A stretch of DNA of 60,548 nucleotides, taken from Clostridia bacterium. Lineage in GTDB: Bacteria; Bacillota; Clostridia; Acetivibrionales; STF1-152. Under the pieces are notes generated by a model. It saw only the letters and a program-made list of their open reading frames with translations. It did no database searches and had not been told where the DNA came from. Numbering within the stretch: the first letter of the stretch is position 1; each line of letters begins with the position of its first letter. The stretch spans positions 1 through 60,548 of the forward strand of contig JANQLN010000078.1 in assembly GCA_028280575.1 (NCBI GenBank). The letters run 5' to 3'. The position numbers and the translations under genes were made by a program. Positions 16,619-24,947 of the stretch are shown here, in pieces.

Positions 16619-19177
16619 TTAATAATTATAAAGCCTGTGGAGTATTGCAGCAGCTTCTGCCCTTGTAGTAGTTCCCTCCGGGTCCATTATCTTGCCGGGT
16701 TTTCCGGTAATGATACCGGCCCTTGCGGCAATTGCAACGCCGGACAGCGCATAATCCGCTATATCGGCCTTATCTGCATAATCGAGGAATTCATCGGCAT
16801 TTTCAATGGTTTCGCCAATTGCCCTTTCTATCATTACAGCCATTTCCTGCCTGCTTATTTCATTCATTGGCTTAAATGTTCCGTCGGGATAGCCTTTTAT
16901 TATGCCGGCTTTTACTGCCGACGCAACATATATATAGTCCCCGTCGTCCTTGCTTACATCCGGGAATGTGCATTCGGCTTCTTCGTCTACAATATTAAGA
17001 GCAATGGATACATACTTGCAGAATTCAATCCTGGTGAGCATGTCAAGGGGCTTGTACAACATGCCTTCGGCAGGCTTAGCCTCTACTATTCCCTTTGCAG
17101 CCATTACACCGATATCCCTGTATGCCCAGTAGCTTCCCGGCACATCGGCAAATGTGGCCGAAACGCTTTTTACTATATATTTACTGAAGTGATTCGTTTT
17201 AAATGAAACCGTACCGGCAATGGGATCATATTTGCCTGTCATGTTTTTAACAGTTCCGTCGTCTGCAAGATAGAGAACTGTTATTTTTTCAGGATTATCC
17301 GCAGGCTTTAGTGTGTATGGAACAGCTACCGTTATTTTTTTCTTGAACCTGCTAACCTTTGTTTCAGTACTGCCGGAAACAACAGCCGCATCGAAATCAA
17401 ATAATTGTGCACCTTCATCTAAAAGCTTTTTCTGGTCCGGTGAAAGTGACTTTTCCAGTTCTTCATCCAAAACAACCTTCTTTGTTTCAAGCCTTATGTT
17501 TGCTCCTTCTTCAACATCCATAAACCCGGGCTCTACAGTAAGGGAAGCAACCCCCGAGGAAATCTCAACCTTTTCTATACCCTTTTCCCCTACACTATCA
17601 AGCAGGGCAGCGGGAAGCTCAACCAGCGATTTTTCCTCCGCAGAGGCTTCAACAATAAGCTTAACCTTCCTTTCCACCTTGCCGGAAATTTTGTTGTCCT
17701 TAAGCGTTTTTTCCATATCCTCTGCAGTAGAAACAGCCTTTTCAGCTTTTTCAAGTATGGAAGCAGCATCCGCCTCACTAACAACGGCTTTTAGGCTTGA
17801 AGTACCCACAGCTTCGACAACCTTGCTCGCTACATGGGCAGCGGCCTTTTCAAGCCCTCTTTTTTCACCGCCCTTATTTGCTTTTTCTGCTGCCTTGGCT
17901 GCCGATTCAATAACCTTTGTACCAACTTCAACTGCTTTTTCTTCACTCACATTTGCAACAAGCTTTGCAGCAGTTTTAACGGAGTTTTTAATCCGGGCGG
18001 TAACAGTTTTGGACGTGTCCTCATCTTCGTCGTCAACACCCCCTGCAATATTACCGATCATGTCGGCTATACTCTCTACAACTGTTTGCGAGCTCTCAGA
18101 ATCAGTAATATCCTTTGAAGCTTCCGCCACTTTTCCAAGTAAATCCGATGCCTGTTTAACCAAATCACTTTTGCTTTCACCATCTTGTGCTTTGGATGAT
18201 ATGGCAAGAACATTTTTGATTACATCAACAACTGCAGCCACATTTTCAGATGTTGACTTGTCGTCATCACCGGAAAGTCCATCTGCAATTTTTTCTATAG
18301 CTTCCTCTACATTTTTTACCACTTCTTTGGTAACTTCATTTTCACCTGCCGCATCTTCAATATCGGACGCACCGTCACTTACCTCCCTGTCCGGACCGGG
18401 AGAAGGCGTAGGCGCCGGTTCTGCCGGAGTCCCGGGATCAGGCGTTGTCTGTGAAGGCGCATGATATAGATCATAAATACTGAGTGCATATATGGCATCA
18501 TTAAGAGAAATTCCATACTTGTCCATATTATTGTTTATCTTTACGGCTACTTCGTCTACCTGTGAATTAATATTTTCTAAAAATTCACTGAACAAACTTG
18601 CCAAAAGACCAAGCTGTACCTTCATTTTTGCAGATGTATCGCCATATCTTATAAAATCATTGTCATCATTAAGTGTAAGTATTTCTACGGTAAATGGAAG
18701 CAAGGCAACGAAAACTTCTCCTTCGGTAGCTGTAGAATCAAGCTCAAGTAAAGTTTCCTTTATCCATGTCTTATCAAATTTATCTTTGTAAAAGTTGTAG
18801 TATGTAACAATTATGCCCTTATTATTAATGAGCTTTTCTATCATCAGCTCAACGGAAGCTTTTGAAATCTTCCCGTCACCGGGTGTCCCACCGGTTTCAT
18901 CAATTATGTCAATCTCTAGATCGTCAAGATTTCCTTTTATCTCAGCATATAAATCATCCAAATCTTCTTCTACCGTTAAAGGCTTTCCGTCACCTAGCCT
19001 TGCAACAACGTAATCCCAAACGTTTTGCAGTAACAGTCCCTTTTTGTCATCCGAAAGCTTTTCAAGCTCTTCCAAAGACTTTCTGGCGTCCGAGCTGTCG
19101 GCAAAAGCAGCACCGGCAAAAACCTGGACCACCAAAAAGGCGACCAGCAAAATACCTCCCAATATCCTATTCAACAT
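16619..19177 (-). CDS. Secreted S-layer-homology (SLH) domain protein
   Basis: An 852-residue exported protein. A signal peptide ends near AGAAFADS. Residues ~30-250 are an unrecognised helical region, followed by a Pro/Thr linker (about 245-265), then long Ala/Val/Lys/Ser-rich helical repeats (about 270-500). A beta-rich module ending in FKTNHFSKYIV typically precedes SLH domains in clostridia. Three SLH repeats occupy the last ~190 residues (FADVPGSYWAYRDI; IKGYPDGTFKPMNEISRQEM; GKPGKIMDPEGTTTRAEA). SLH repeats bind pyruvylated wall polymer. I chose the ATG at 19177, right after AAGGAGAGG. It should lie on the cell surface. Confidence 0.88.
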   Translation of the reverse strand: MLNRILGGILLVAFLVVQVFAGAAFADSSDARKSLEELEKLSDDKKGLLLQNVWDYVVARLGDGKPLTVEEDLDDLYAEIKGNLDDLEIDIIDETGGTPGDGKISKASVELMIEKLINNKGIIVTYYNFYKDKFDKTWIKETLLELDSTATEGEVFVALLPFTVEILTLNDDNDFIRYGDTSAKMKVQLGLLASLFSEFLENINSQVDEVAVKINNNMDKYGISLNDAIYALSIYDLYHAPSQTTPDPGTPAEPAPTPSPGPDREVSDGASDIEDAAGENEVTKEVVKNVEEAIEKIADGLSGDDDKSTSENVAAVVDVIKNVLAISSKAQDGESKSDLVKQASDLLGKVAEASKDITDSESSQTVVESIADMIGNIAGGVDDEDEDTSKTVTARIKNSVKTAAKLVANVSEEKAVEVGTKVIESAAKAAEKANKGGEKRGLEKAAAHVASKVVEAVGTSSLKAVVSEADAASILEKAEKAVSTAEDMEKTLKDNKISGKVERKVKLIVEASAEEKSLVELPAALLDSVGEKGIEKVEISSGVASLTVEPGFMDVEEGANIRLETKKVVLDEELEKSLSPDQKKLLDEGAQLFDFDAAVVSGSTETKVSRFKKKITVAVPYTLKPADNPEKITVLYLADDGTVKNMTGKYDPIAGTVSFKTNHFSKYIVKSVSATFADVPGSYWAYRDIGVMAAKGIVEAKPAEGMLYKPLDMLTRIEFCKYVSIALNIVDEEAECTFPDVSKDDGDYIYVASAVKAGIIKGYPDGTFKPMNEISRQEMAVMIERAIGETIENADEFLDYADKADIADYALSGVAIAARAGIITGKPGKIMDPEGTTTRAEAAAILHRLYNY

Positions 19178-19306
19178 TATCACCTCTCCTTAATTAAATA
19201 TCTATATATTTCTAAATTATATCAGCTTATTTTGCATATAACAACTGATTATAATTTATTTTAACAAAATATTAAAACGCTTTAAATTTTAGAGCATTTT
19301 AAACAT

Positions 19307-20038
19307 TTAATCTGTCTTTGAGCCTTTTTTCTTCTTTTTTTTGCCCTCGCTTGACGAATCCTTGCCATAGTAATAATAGTAGTAATACCCTCCGCCGCTT
19401 TTACGCTCTACCTTGTTAAAAACAACACCAAGTATATGTGCCCGGACCTTTTCAAGAAGCTCCCTGGCATTTTGCAGTGCGTCACGCTCAACCTGCCCTG
19501 CTGCTGCTACAAGTAATACACCGTCCACTTCGGAGGCTAATATGGCTGCATCGGTAACAACCGCTACGGGAGGAGCATCTATAAATATGTGGTCATATTC
19601 ATTTTTCAGCTGCTTTAAAAATTCCTTCATCGAATTTGTGGAGAGAAGCTCGGAAGGATTGGGCGGTATAGCTCCACATGTAAGTATATCCAGGCTTTTT
19701 ACAGAGCTTTTGTGAATGTATTCCTTAAAGTCCTCATGCATGGCAAGAACATTTGTAAGCCCCCTCCTGTTTTCAATGCCAAACAGCTTGTGCAGCATGG
19801 GCTTTCTAAGGTCAGCATCAATCAGCAGCGACTTTCCTCCCGCCTGCGCAAAGGTGACGGCAGTATTGGCAATTGTAACCGACTTACCCTCACCAGGTCC
19901 CGCACTGGTAACTATTATACTCTTTACAGGCCTATCTGCCTCCGAAAACTGGATGTTGGTCCTCAAAGTCCTGTACGCCTCCGAAACCGGCGACTTAGGA
20001 TCATGCAAGCAGACCAGCCTCCCACTCTTCAACTCCAA
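19307..20038 (-). CDS. CpsD/CapB-type tyrosine kinase (BY-kinase)
   Basis: A 243-residue cytoplasmic P-loop kinase that autophosphorylates its C-terminal tyrosines and controls polysaccharide chain export with a Wzz-like partner. Walker A is SAGPGEGKS (about 45-53), Walker A' is LLIDADLRKP (71-80) and Walker B is HIFIDAPP. The tail has seven consecutive tyrosines after GGG, then a Ser/Lys-rich end. The start is TTG at 20038, with GGAGGAG before it. The membrane activator is the separate gene 130 bases upstream, and the CpsB-type phosphatase is downstream, so the split Firmicute module is complete. Confidence 0.93.
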   Translation of the reverse strand: MELKSGRLVCLHDPKSPVSEAYRTLRTNIQFSEADRPVKSIIVTSAGPGEGKSVTIANTAVTFAQAGGKSLLIDADLRKPMLHKLFGIENRRGLTNVLAMHEDFKEYIHKSSVKSLDILTCGAIPPNPSELLSTNSMKEFLKQLKNEYDHIFIDAPPVAVVTDAAILASEVDGVLLVAAAGQVERDALQNARELLEKVRAHILGVVFNKVERKSGGGYYYYYYYGKDSSSEGKKKKKKGSKTD

Positions 20039-20167
20039 ACCATCATCTCCTCCAGTACCTTCTTTTCAGTTTTGTAAACCGGAATTACGCATCCCCGCAA
20101 TCTCATCCGGCCTCTTATGTCTATTCTTAATCCCAACCGTAAACCACCACTTTCCAACCTTCTCCCG

Positions 20168-20848
20168 TCATTCCTCAAACTTAGGAATCACGCCAATCAC
20201 CGGCAAATCCACATACCTTTTAAGCTCATCCACACTCTTTATCGTTTTATCAAAATACTCAAAAGCAAATACAACAAAACACCCCAGCATAACCCCAAGT
20301 ACAAATGAAATGGCAATGTTGACTTTTTTATTAGGTTTGATTGGATTTTGGGGAAGAATTGCTTTATCAATTATTTGAACATGTTCCTCATCTATAATGT
20401 CTAAAACCTTTTCCTTAAAGGTTTCGGCAACAGCATCTGCAATCTCCATTGCCCGGGCAGGTGATTTGTCTTCTACAAAGATATTTATTAGCCTGGTATC
20501 TTTCTTGGACTGCACACTGATCTTTTGCGCCAGCTCCTTCGAGCTTAAAGCAAGGTCAAGCTTTTCTATGACAAGTCCCGTGATAAACCTGCTTTTGACT
20601 ATTTCCCGGTAATCATTGGCAAGCCTTTCCCCTATTATAAGGTCATTGTATGCTATTGAATTTTGGGAATCCATCCTTTTTCCTATATAAAGCGAAGTGT
20701 CGGCCTGGTATATGGGTTCCAGGAAAAAAAATGTATAAACGGCTGCAAAAGCAATGCATACCCCGGTTATTATAAAAACAGCCCACCATCTTTTAGCCAA
20801 TATATAAAGTATTTCACTCAGGCTTATTTCTTCAAATTGGTTATCCAT
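20168..20848 (-). CDS. Wzz/CpsC-type chain-length determinant (BY-kinase activator)
   Basis: A 226-residue membrane protein with two transmembrane helices (about 20-40 and 170-190) flanking an extracytoplasmic domain, the layout of Wzz/CpsC proteins that set chain length and activate the CpsD kinase. The proline-rich motif PQNPIKPNKKVN lies just before the second helix, as in the family. The short cytoplasmic tail ends PVIGVIPKFEE. I chose the ATG at 20848, eight bases after AGGGAG; another in-frame ATG is two codons upstream. It sits at the head of the kinase gene. Confidence 0.92.
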   Translation of the reverse strand: MDNQFEEISLSEILYILAKRWWAVFIITGVCIAFAAVYTFFFLEPIYQADTSLYIGKRMDSQNSIAYNDLIIGERLANDYREIVKSRFITGLVIEKLDLALSSKELAQKISVQSKKDTRLINIFVEDKSPARAMEIADAVAETFKEKVLDIIDEEHVQIIDKAILPQNPIKPNKKVNIAISFVLGVMLGCFVVFAFEYFDKTIKSVDELKRYVDLPVIGVIPKFEE

Positions 20849-20870
20849 TAGCATTTCTCCCTAACAATTA

Positions 20871-20980
20871 TCTATGTGTAACGTCATAATTCTTAGAATT
20901 ATGACCTTTGAAATCCACTAAAATCTTTGTGTATTTCAAAGACCATAATTTAAGGAATTAAAGTCGTTTCATCTATCTAT
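20871..20980. repeat. Palindromic repeat element, about 110 bp
   Basis: The left half (TGTAACGTCATAATTCTTAG, then AATTATGACCTTTGAAAT) and the reverse complement of the right half (AACGACTTTAATTCCTTAAA, then TTATGGTCTTTGAAAT) align along about 45 bases, leaving a short loop. An inner perfect palindrome TCATAATTCTTAGAATTATGA is also present. It lies just upstream of the Wzz-like gene. A shortened relative is at 8816-8857. Confidence 0.55.
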
Positions 20981-21316
20981 ACTTTATATCAATTTTTCTT
21001 TAAACAATTATATCAGATTTACCGGAAAAAATCTAAAAAATATTAACTATGTGACAATACATCAAAAAAAGCATGAAAAAAATACTAATTCTGTTAATTA
21101 ATTTTTAATATTGCTGCTTTTTTTCCCATTTTGGATATGATTTTTATACTGGAAAAATTGAATAAAGACCAATCGTGGTTCCCGGATACTGAAGCCATCC
21201 GATAACAGAAATGCCGCTACCACCAGTCCGGCTGTTATTATAAAGCACTCTTGCTGTTTTTTCAACGGCTTTATCAAATATGAAGCTGGATATAAACATA
21301 GTATAGCTTTCACTTG
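20981..21316. other. AT-rich region without a convincing gene
   Basis: About 335 bases between the palindromic element and a terminator. A minus-strand open frame of 73 codons (21098-21319) runs through much of it. Its middle contains a hydrophobic stretch followed by LLSDGFSIREPRLVF, but it has no ribosome site and its C-terminus is unlike a finished protein. It could be the remnant of a membrane-protein end, but support is poor. Nothing else was recognised. Confidence 0.4.
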
Positions 21317-21361
21317 CAAAAAACCGGCATTCTCCGGTATTTCCGGAATGCCGGTTTTTTT
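21317..21361. terminator. Bidirectional rho-independent terminator
   Basis: An 11-bp stem AACCGGCATTC / GAATGCCGGTT is flanked by A-runs and T-runs, so it would act in both directions. On the minus strand it ends the split nuclease gene at 21405-22314. Confidence 0.85.
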
Positions 21362-21404
21362 ATCCCCTGCAAATCATAACTTGTGAGAACATATTAAAAG
21401 CAGC

Positions 21405-22314
21405 TTACAAATATCTCTTAATGTCATTTATACAATTTATTTCAAAAATATTGTCCATTATATTCTCAACGGTATCCGTACATTTTAATCCTTCCAGCTG
21501 CTTTTTAATATCTTCCGGCATTTTACCCAGCTTTTTATTCAGCACCCTGATAAGAAGATTTACCTCTCCTTCAATTTTTCCTTCTTCTCTTATTTTCTCT
21601 CCAATATCAAACTTCTTAATTACCCTGTTTATAGCTTCCAATTCCTCTTCCGACAGCTTCTTTGTCATTTCATACACCTCCATAAACTGCAGCAAATTCG
21701 TACTTATTACTGCATCCATTAAAATTTCATACCTGCTGTCTTTATATTTCTTCCCATATTCCTTCACCAAACCTGTTATTTCTTCCCTTATATCCAGCTT
21801 TCTTGTCAACAGCCTTATATACCTGTTTTCCTTCCTCTCCAGTTCATCTATTACCACTATCTGTGTCTTTACATCATTTCCCTCTTAAATAGTATACCCC
21901 TTCATTTTGTTTTTCAACTCTTATTTTCTGTTTTTCTTTTAAATACTCCGCTATCTTATTGGGAAAGCTGTTGCTCACTATTGTTATGGTCATGTCTTCA
22001 ATCTTTATTTCATCAACTTTTCTTCCTAATGTCTTATACATATATGTATATGCTTTCACCTTGTAAAAATCATCTATACATATATAATCCGTCGGCGACT
22101 TGTATTCTATTATATTATGTCCTTTAAATATCTTTGCTATATTCTTTAATATCTTTACCTCTTTCAGCTTCTTGACCACCAAAATATCTATTTCCAGCGG
22201 CTTTGATGTTAGCTGGTACTCTTCTATTATCTCAAGTGCAGGATAATACTCCATAAGTTCAAGCTTTAACGCTGTAGCAAACACCGGATGCCAATGTATC
22301 CTATCTTCCGACAT
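21405..22314 (-). pseudogene. PD-(D/E)XK nuclease-like (Rpn/transposase-related) gene split by a frameshift
   Basis: Two adjacent frames form one protein of roughly 300 residues. The first (22314-21874, 146 aa) has the nuclease core LEIDILVV (Asp) and IIEYKSP (E-x-K). The second (21857-21405, 150 aa) is the helical C-terminal half, with the charged IREEGKIEGEVNLLIRVL region seen in this family. At the junction GGGAAATGATGTAAAGACAC, leaving out one T joins RGK to DVKTQIVVIDELE, so a single-base insertion is the simplest cause. AAAGGATG precedes the first ATG. It may be a real mutation, a sequencing slip, or less likely recoding. Confidence 0.75.
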
Positions 22315-22440
22315 ATATAGATCATCCTTTCTTATATTCTACCATATTTATATGTCTAATAATATACAGAACTTACGTTCCTGTCAAATAAAGCTGATTG
22401 ATTAAGGCCCTTCTTTCAAAGGTTTTTCACTGCAGTACTA

Positions 22441-22469
22441 TAGACTATTGTTTATATATGAAGTATAAT
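22441..22469 (+). promoter_or_regulatory. Predicted promoter for the GH95 sugar-use locus
   Basis: TAGACT (22441-22446) and a perfect TATAAT (22464-22469) are separated by 17 bases. This lies about 100 bases before the GH95 start, leaving a leader with no recognised structure. The -35 element matches the consensus at four of six bases, so support is moderate. Confidence 0.4.
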
Positions 22470-22571
22470 ATTAAAGTAATCAGTTTTCTCCTTTGTATTT
22501 TAGATTGCAGCCGACAAGACAATTTAAATGGTGCACTGTTTGCAGGTAAACAAGTGAGAGGGAGGAAGTAA

Positions 22572-24929
22572 ATGACTGATGATAATATGAAATTATGGTA
22601 TAAAAAAGCTGCTTCTGTCTGGGAGGAAGCCATTCCTGTCGGTAATGGACGCATGGGCGGGATGGTATTTGGAAGTACAGGAAAAGAACATATACAGTTC
22701 AATGAAGATACCTTGTGGTCGGGTTATCCGGCAGATTACAGCACTCATGAGGCTGAAGCTTACCTGCATAAGGCCAGGAAGCTTATAATGGAAAACAGGC
22801 TTTTGGAAGCTCAAAGCCTTATTAAGAAGCATATTCTTGTTCCGTTCAACCAGTCATATATGCCTATGGGCAGCCTATATCTGGACTTTAAGCATACCGG
22901 TGAAATAAACGAGTATAAACGTGAGCTGGATTTAAGAACTGCTGTGGCAAAGACACAATTTTGCGTAAACGGGATTGAATATGTCAAAGAGGTATTTGCT
23001 ACTGCTGTAGATGGTATTATTGCTGTCAATTTAAAGGCGGACAGGCCCGGCAGCATTTCATTTTCCGCGTCAGCCGGCAGCATTTTGAAGCATGAAATAT
23101 CAGCCGGTGAAAAAATACTGATAATGAAAGGCAAATGCCCAAGCCATGTTGATCCCAGCTATTATAAAGGCCCTGATCCCGTTGTATATGACGATGACGT
23201 TGACAACAGGGCCCTAACATTTGAAGCAAGGGTTTTTTTCAAAAGCTGCGGTGGTAAAACGTATTCACGGAAAAATAATATTATAGTTGAAAATGCAGAC
23301 GAAGTAACCATACTCCTTGCAGCAGCAACAAGCTATAATGGGTATGACAAAATACCGGGAAGGGAAGGAAAAAACCCGTCAAGGCTTTGTGAAGAATTCC
23401 TTTTTAATGTTAAAGATAAGGATTATAAGAAGATAAAGGAACAGCACATAAAGGATTATGCCAATTTGTTTGGCAGGGTAGAGCTGGAGTTGGGCCCAAA
23501 TGATAAGGCATGCTTTCCTACAGACGAAAGGCTTTTAAATTTCTCAAAGGGCCAGGAAGACAATGGGCTTATAGCACTTTTGTTCCAGTATGGAAGGTAT
23601 CTTATGATATCGAGCTCACGGCCCGGCACACAGCCGGCAAATCTCCAGGGAATTTGGAACCGGGAACTGCGTCCGCCCTGGAGCTCCAACTGGACAACAA
23701 ACATAAATACCGAAATGAATTACTGGCCTGTTGAAGCCTGTAATATGAAGGAATGCCATGAACCCCTGTTAAATATGATAGCTGAGCTCAGTGTAACGGG
23801 CAAAAGAACAGCAGGCATACATTATGGGTGCAGGGGATGGACGGCCCACCACAATGTTGATATCTGGAGGCAGTCTACTCCCGTAGGCAAGCTGTCATCA
23901 AGTGACCTGATAGTTGCATGTGCCTTCTGGCCTATGGGCGGAGCATGGTTATGCAGGCATCTATGGGAGCATTATGCATTTAATGGTGATATTGACTATT
24001 TAAGAGAAAAAGCATACCCCATTATGAAAGGTGCCGCTCTTTTCTGTAAGGACTGGCTGGTGGAAGACAGTTCAGGCAATTTGATAACATGCCCTTCCAC
24101 ATCGCCGGAAAATGTATTCAAATTATCAGGTGGTGAATACTGCGGTGTCTGCAGTAATAGTACAATGGATATATCAATAATCAGGGACCTGTTCAAAAGC
24201 TGCATAAAAGCTGCAGGAATACTGGGGCAGGACAAGGAATTCTCAGAAGAGCTGGCGGGTATAATGGGCAGGCTCAAGGATTTTGAAACCGGAAAACACG
24301 GCCAGCTTATGGAGTGGGGAGAAGATTATGAAGAAGCAGATATGCATCACAGGCATTTGTCACATTTGTACGGCTTATACCCGGGTGATTTGATTGATGC
24401 CAAAAAGGATGAACTGCTAAAGGAAGCATGCAGGAAAGCACTGGAGCGAAGAGGCGACGGCGGGACCGGCTGGAGCCTGGCATGGAAAATTAATTTGTGG
24501 GCAAGGCTTATGGACGGTGATAGGGCTAACAAGCTCATTAAACGCCAGCTTAAGCCCGTAGTGACAACCGGTATTGATTACTCCAACGGAGGGGGTACTT
24601 ATCCCAACCTTTTTGACGCACATCCGCCGTTTCAGATTGACGGAAATTTTGGCGTAACGGCAGGCATTGCAGAAATGCTGCTGCAGAGCCATAACGCAGC
24701 TATACATATTCTGCCCGCACTGCCTTCCCTGTGGAAGGATGGCTGTGTAAAAGGCCTAAGAGCCAGGGGAGGGTATACCGTAGATATTGAATGGGCAATG
24801 GGAGAATATGTTAACATATGTATAACACCCGACTTTGACGGGAAGTTTTTGCTGAAATACAAGGATAAAGCCATAGAGGTAAAGGCCCGTAAGGGGAAAA
24901 AATATAAATTTAACAGGGATTTGGCGTAA
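22572..24929 (+). CDS. Glycoside hydrolase family 95 (alpha-L-fucosidase type)
   Basis: A 785-residue inverting glycosidase of the (alpha/alpha)6-barrel GH95 family, which removes terminal alpha-L-fucose or, in some members, alpha-L-galactose. The start LWYKKAASVWEEAIPVGNGRMGGM is typical. Conserved blocks are NLQGIWN (about 356), TNINTEMNYWP (about 375-385, catalytic Asn pair), TSPEN (about 508, catalytic Glu region) and DAHPPFQIDGNFG (about 679-691). No signal peptide is present, so it acts in the cytoplasm on imported oligosaccharides. GAGGGAGGAAG precedes the ATG. It heads a plus-strand locus with regulator and transporter genes. Exact sugar specificity is unresolved. Confidence 0.9.
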   Translation: MTDDNMKLWYKKAASVWEEAIPVGNGRMGGMVFGSTGKEHIQFNEDTLWSGYPADYSTHEAEAYLHKARKLIMENRLLEAQSLIKKHILVPFNQSYMPMGSLYLDFKHTGEINEYKRELDLRTAVAKTQFCVNGIEYVKEVFATAVDGIIAVNLKADRPGSISFSASAGSILKHEISAGEKILIMKGKCPSHVDPSYYKGPDPVVYDDDVDNRALTFEARVFFKSCGGKTYSRKNNIIVENADEVTILLAAATSYNGYDKIPGREGKNPSRLCEEFLFNVKDKDYKKIKEQHIKDYANLFGRVELELGPNDKACFPTDERLLNFSKGQEDNGLIALLFQYGRYLMISSSRPGTQPANLQGIWNRELRPPWSSNWTTNINTEMNYWPVEACNMKECHEPLLNMIAELSVTGKRTAGIHYGCRGWTAHHNVDIWRQSTPVGKLSSSDLIVACAFWPMGGAWLCRHLWEHYAFNGDIDYLREKAYPIMKGAALFCKDWLVEDSSGNLITCPSTSPENVFKLSGGEYCGVCSNSTMDISIIRDLFKSCIKAAGILGQDKEFSEELAGIMGRLKDFETGKHGQLMEWGEDYEEADMHHRHLSHLYGLYPGDLIDAKKDELLKEACRKALERRGDGGTGWSLAWKINLWARLMDGDRANKLIKRQLKPVVTTGIDYSNGGGTYPNLFDAHPPFQIDGNFGVTAGIAEMLLQSHNAAIHILPALPSLWKDGCVKGLRARGGYTVDIEWAMGEYVNICITPDFDGKFLLKYKDKAIEVKARKGKKYKFNRDLA

Positions 24930-24947
24930 ATTCCATGGGGGATAATA

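Noticed and set aside
17313..18464. Long (383-codon) plus-strand open frame
   Set aside because: It is the antisense shadow of the SLH gene, has Ser/Ala/Thr-rich low-complexity sequence and no ribosome site.
21098..21319. 73-codon minus-strand frame with LLSDGFSIREPRLVF
   Set aside because: There is no ribosome site, and the resemblance to a membrane-protein end is too weak to call a gene.
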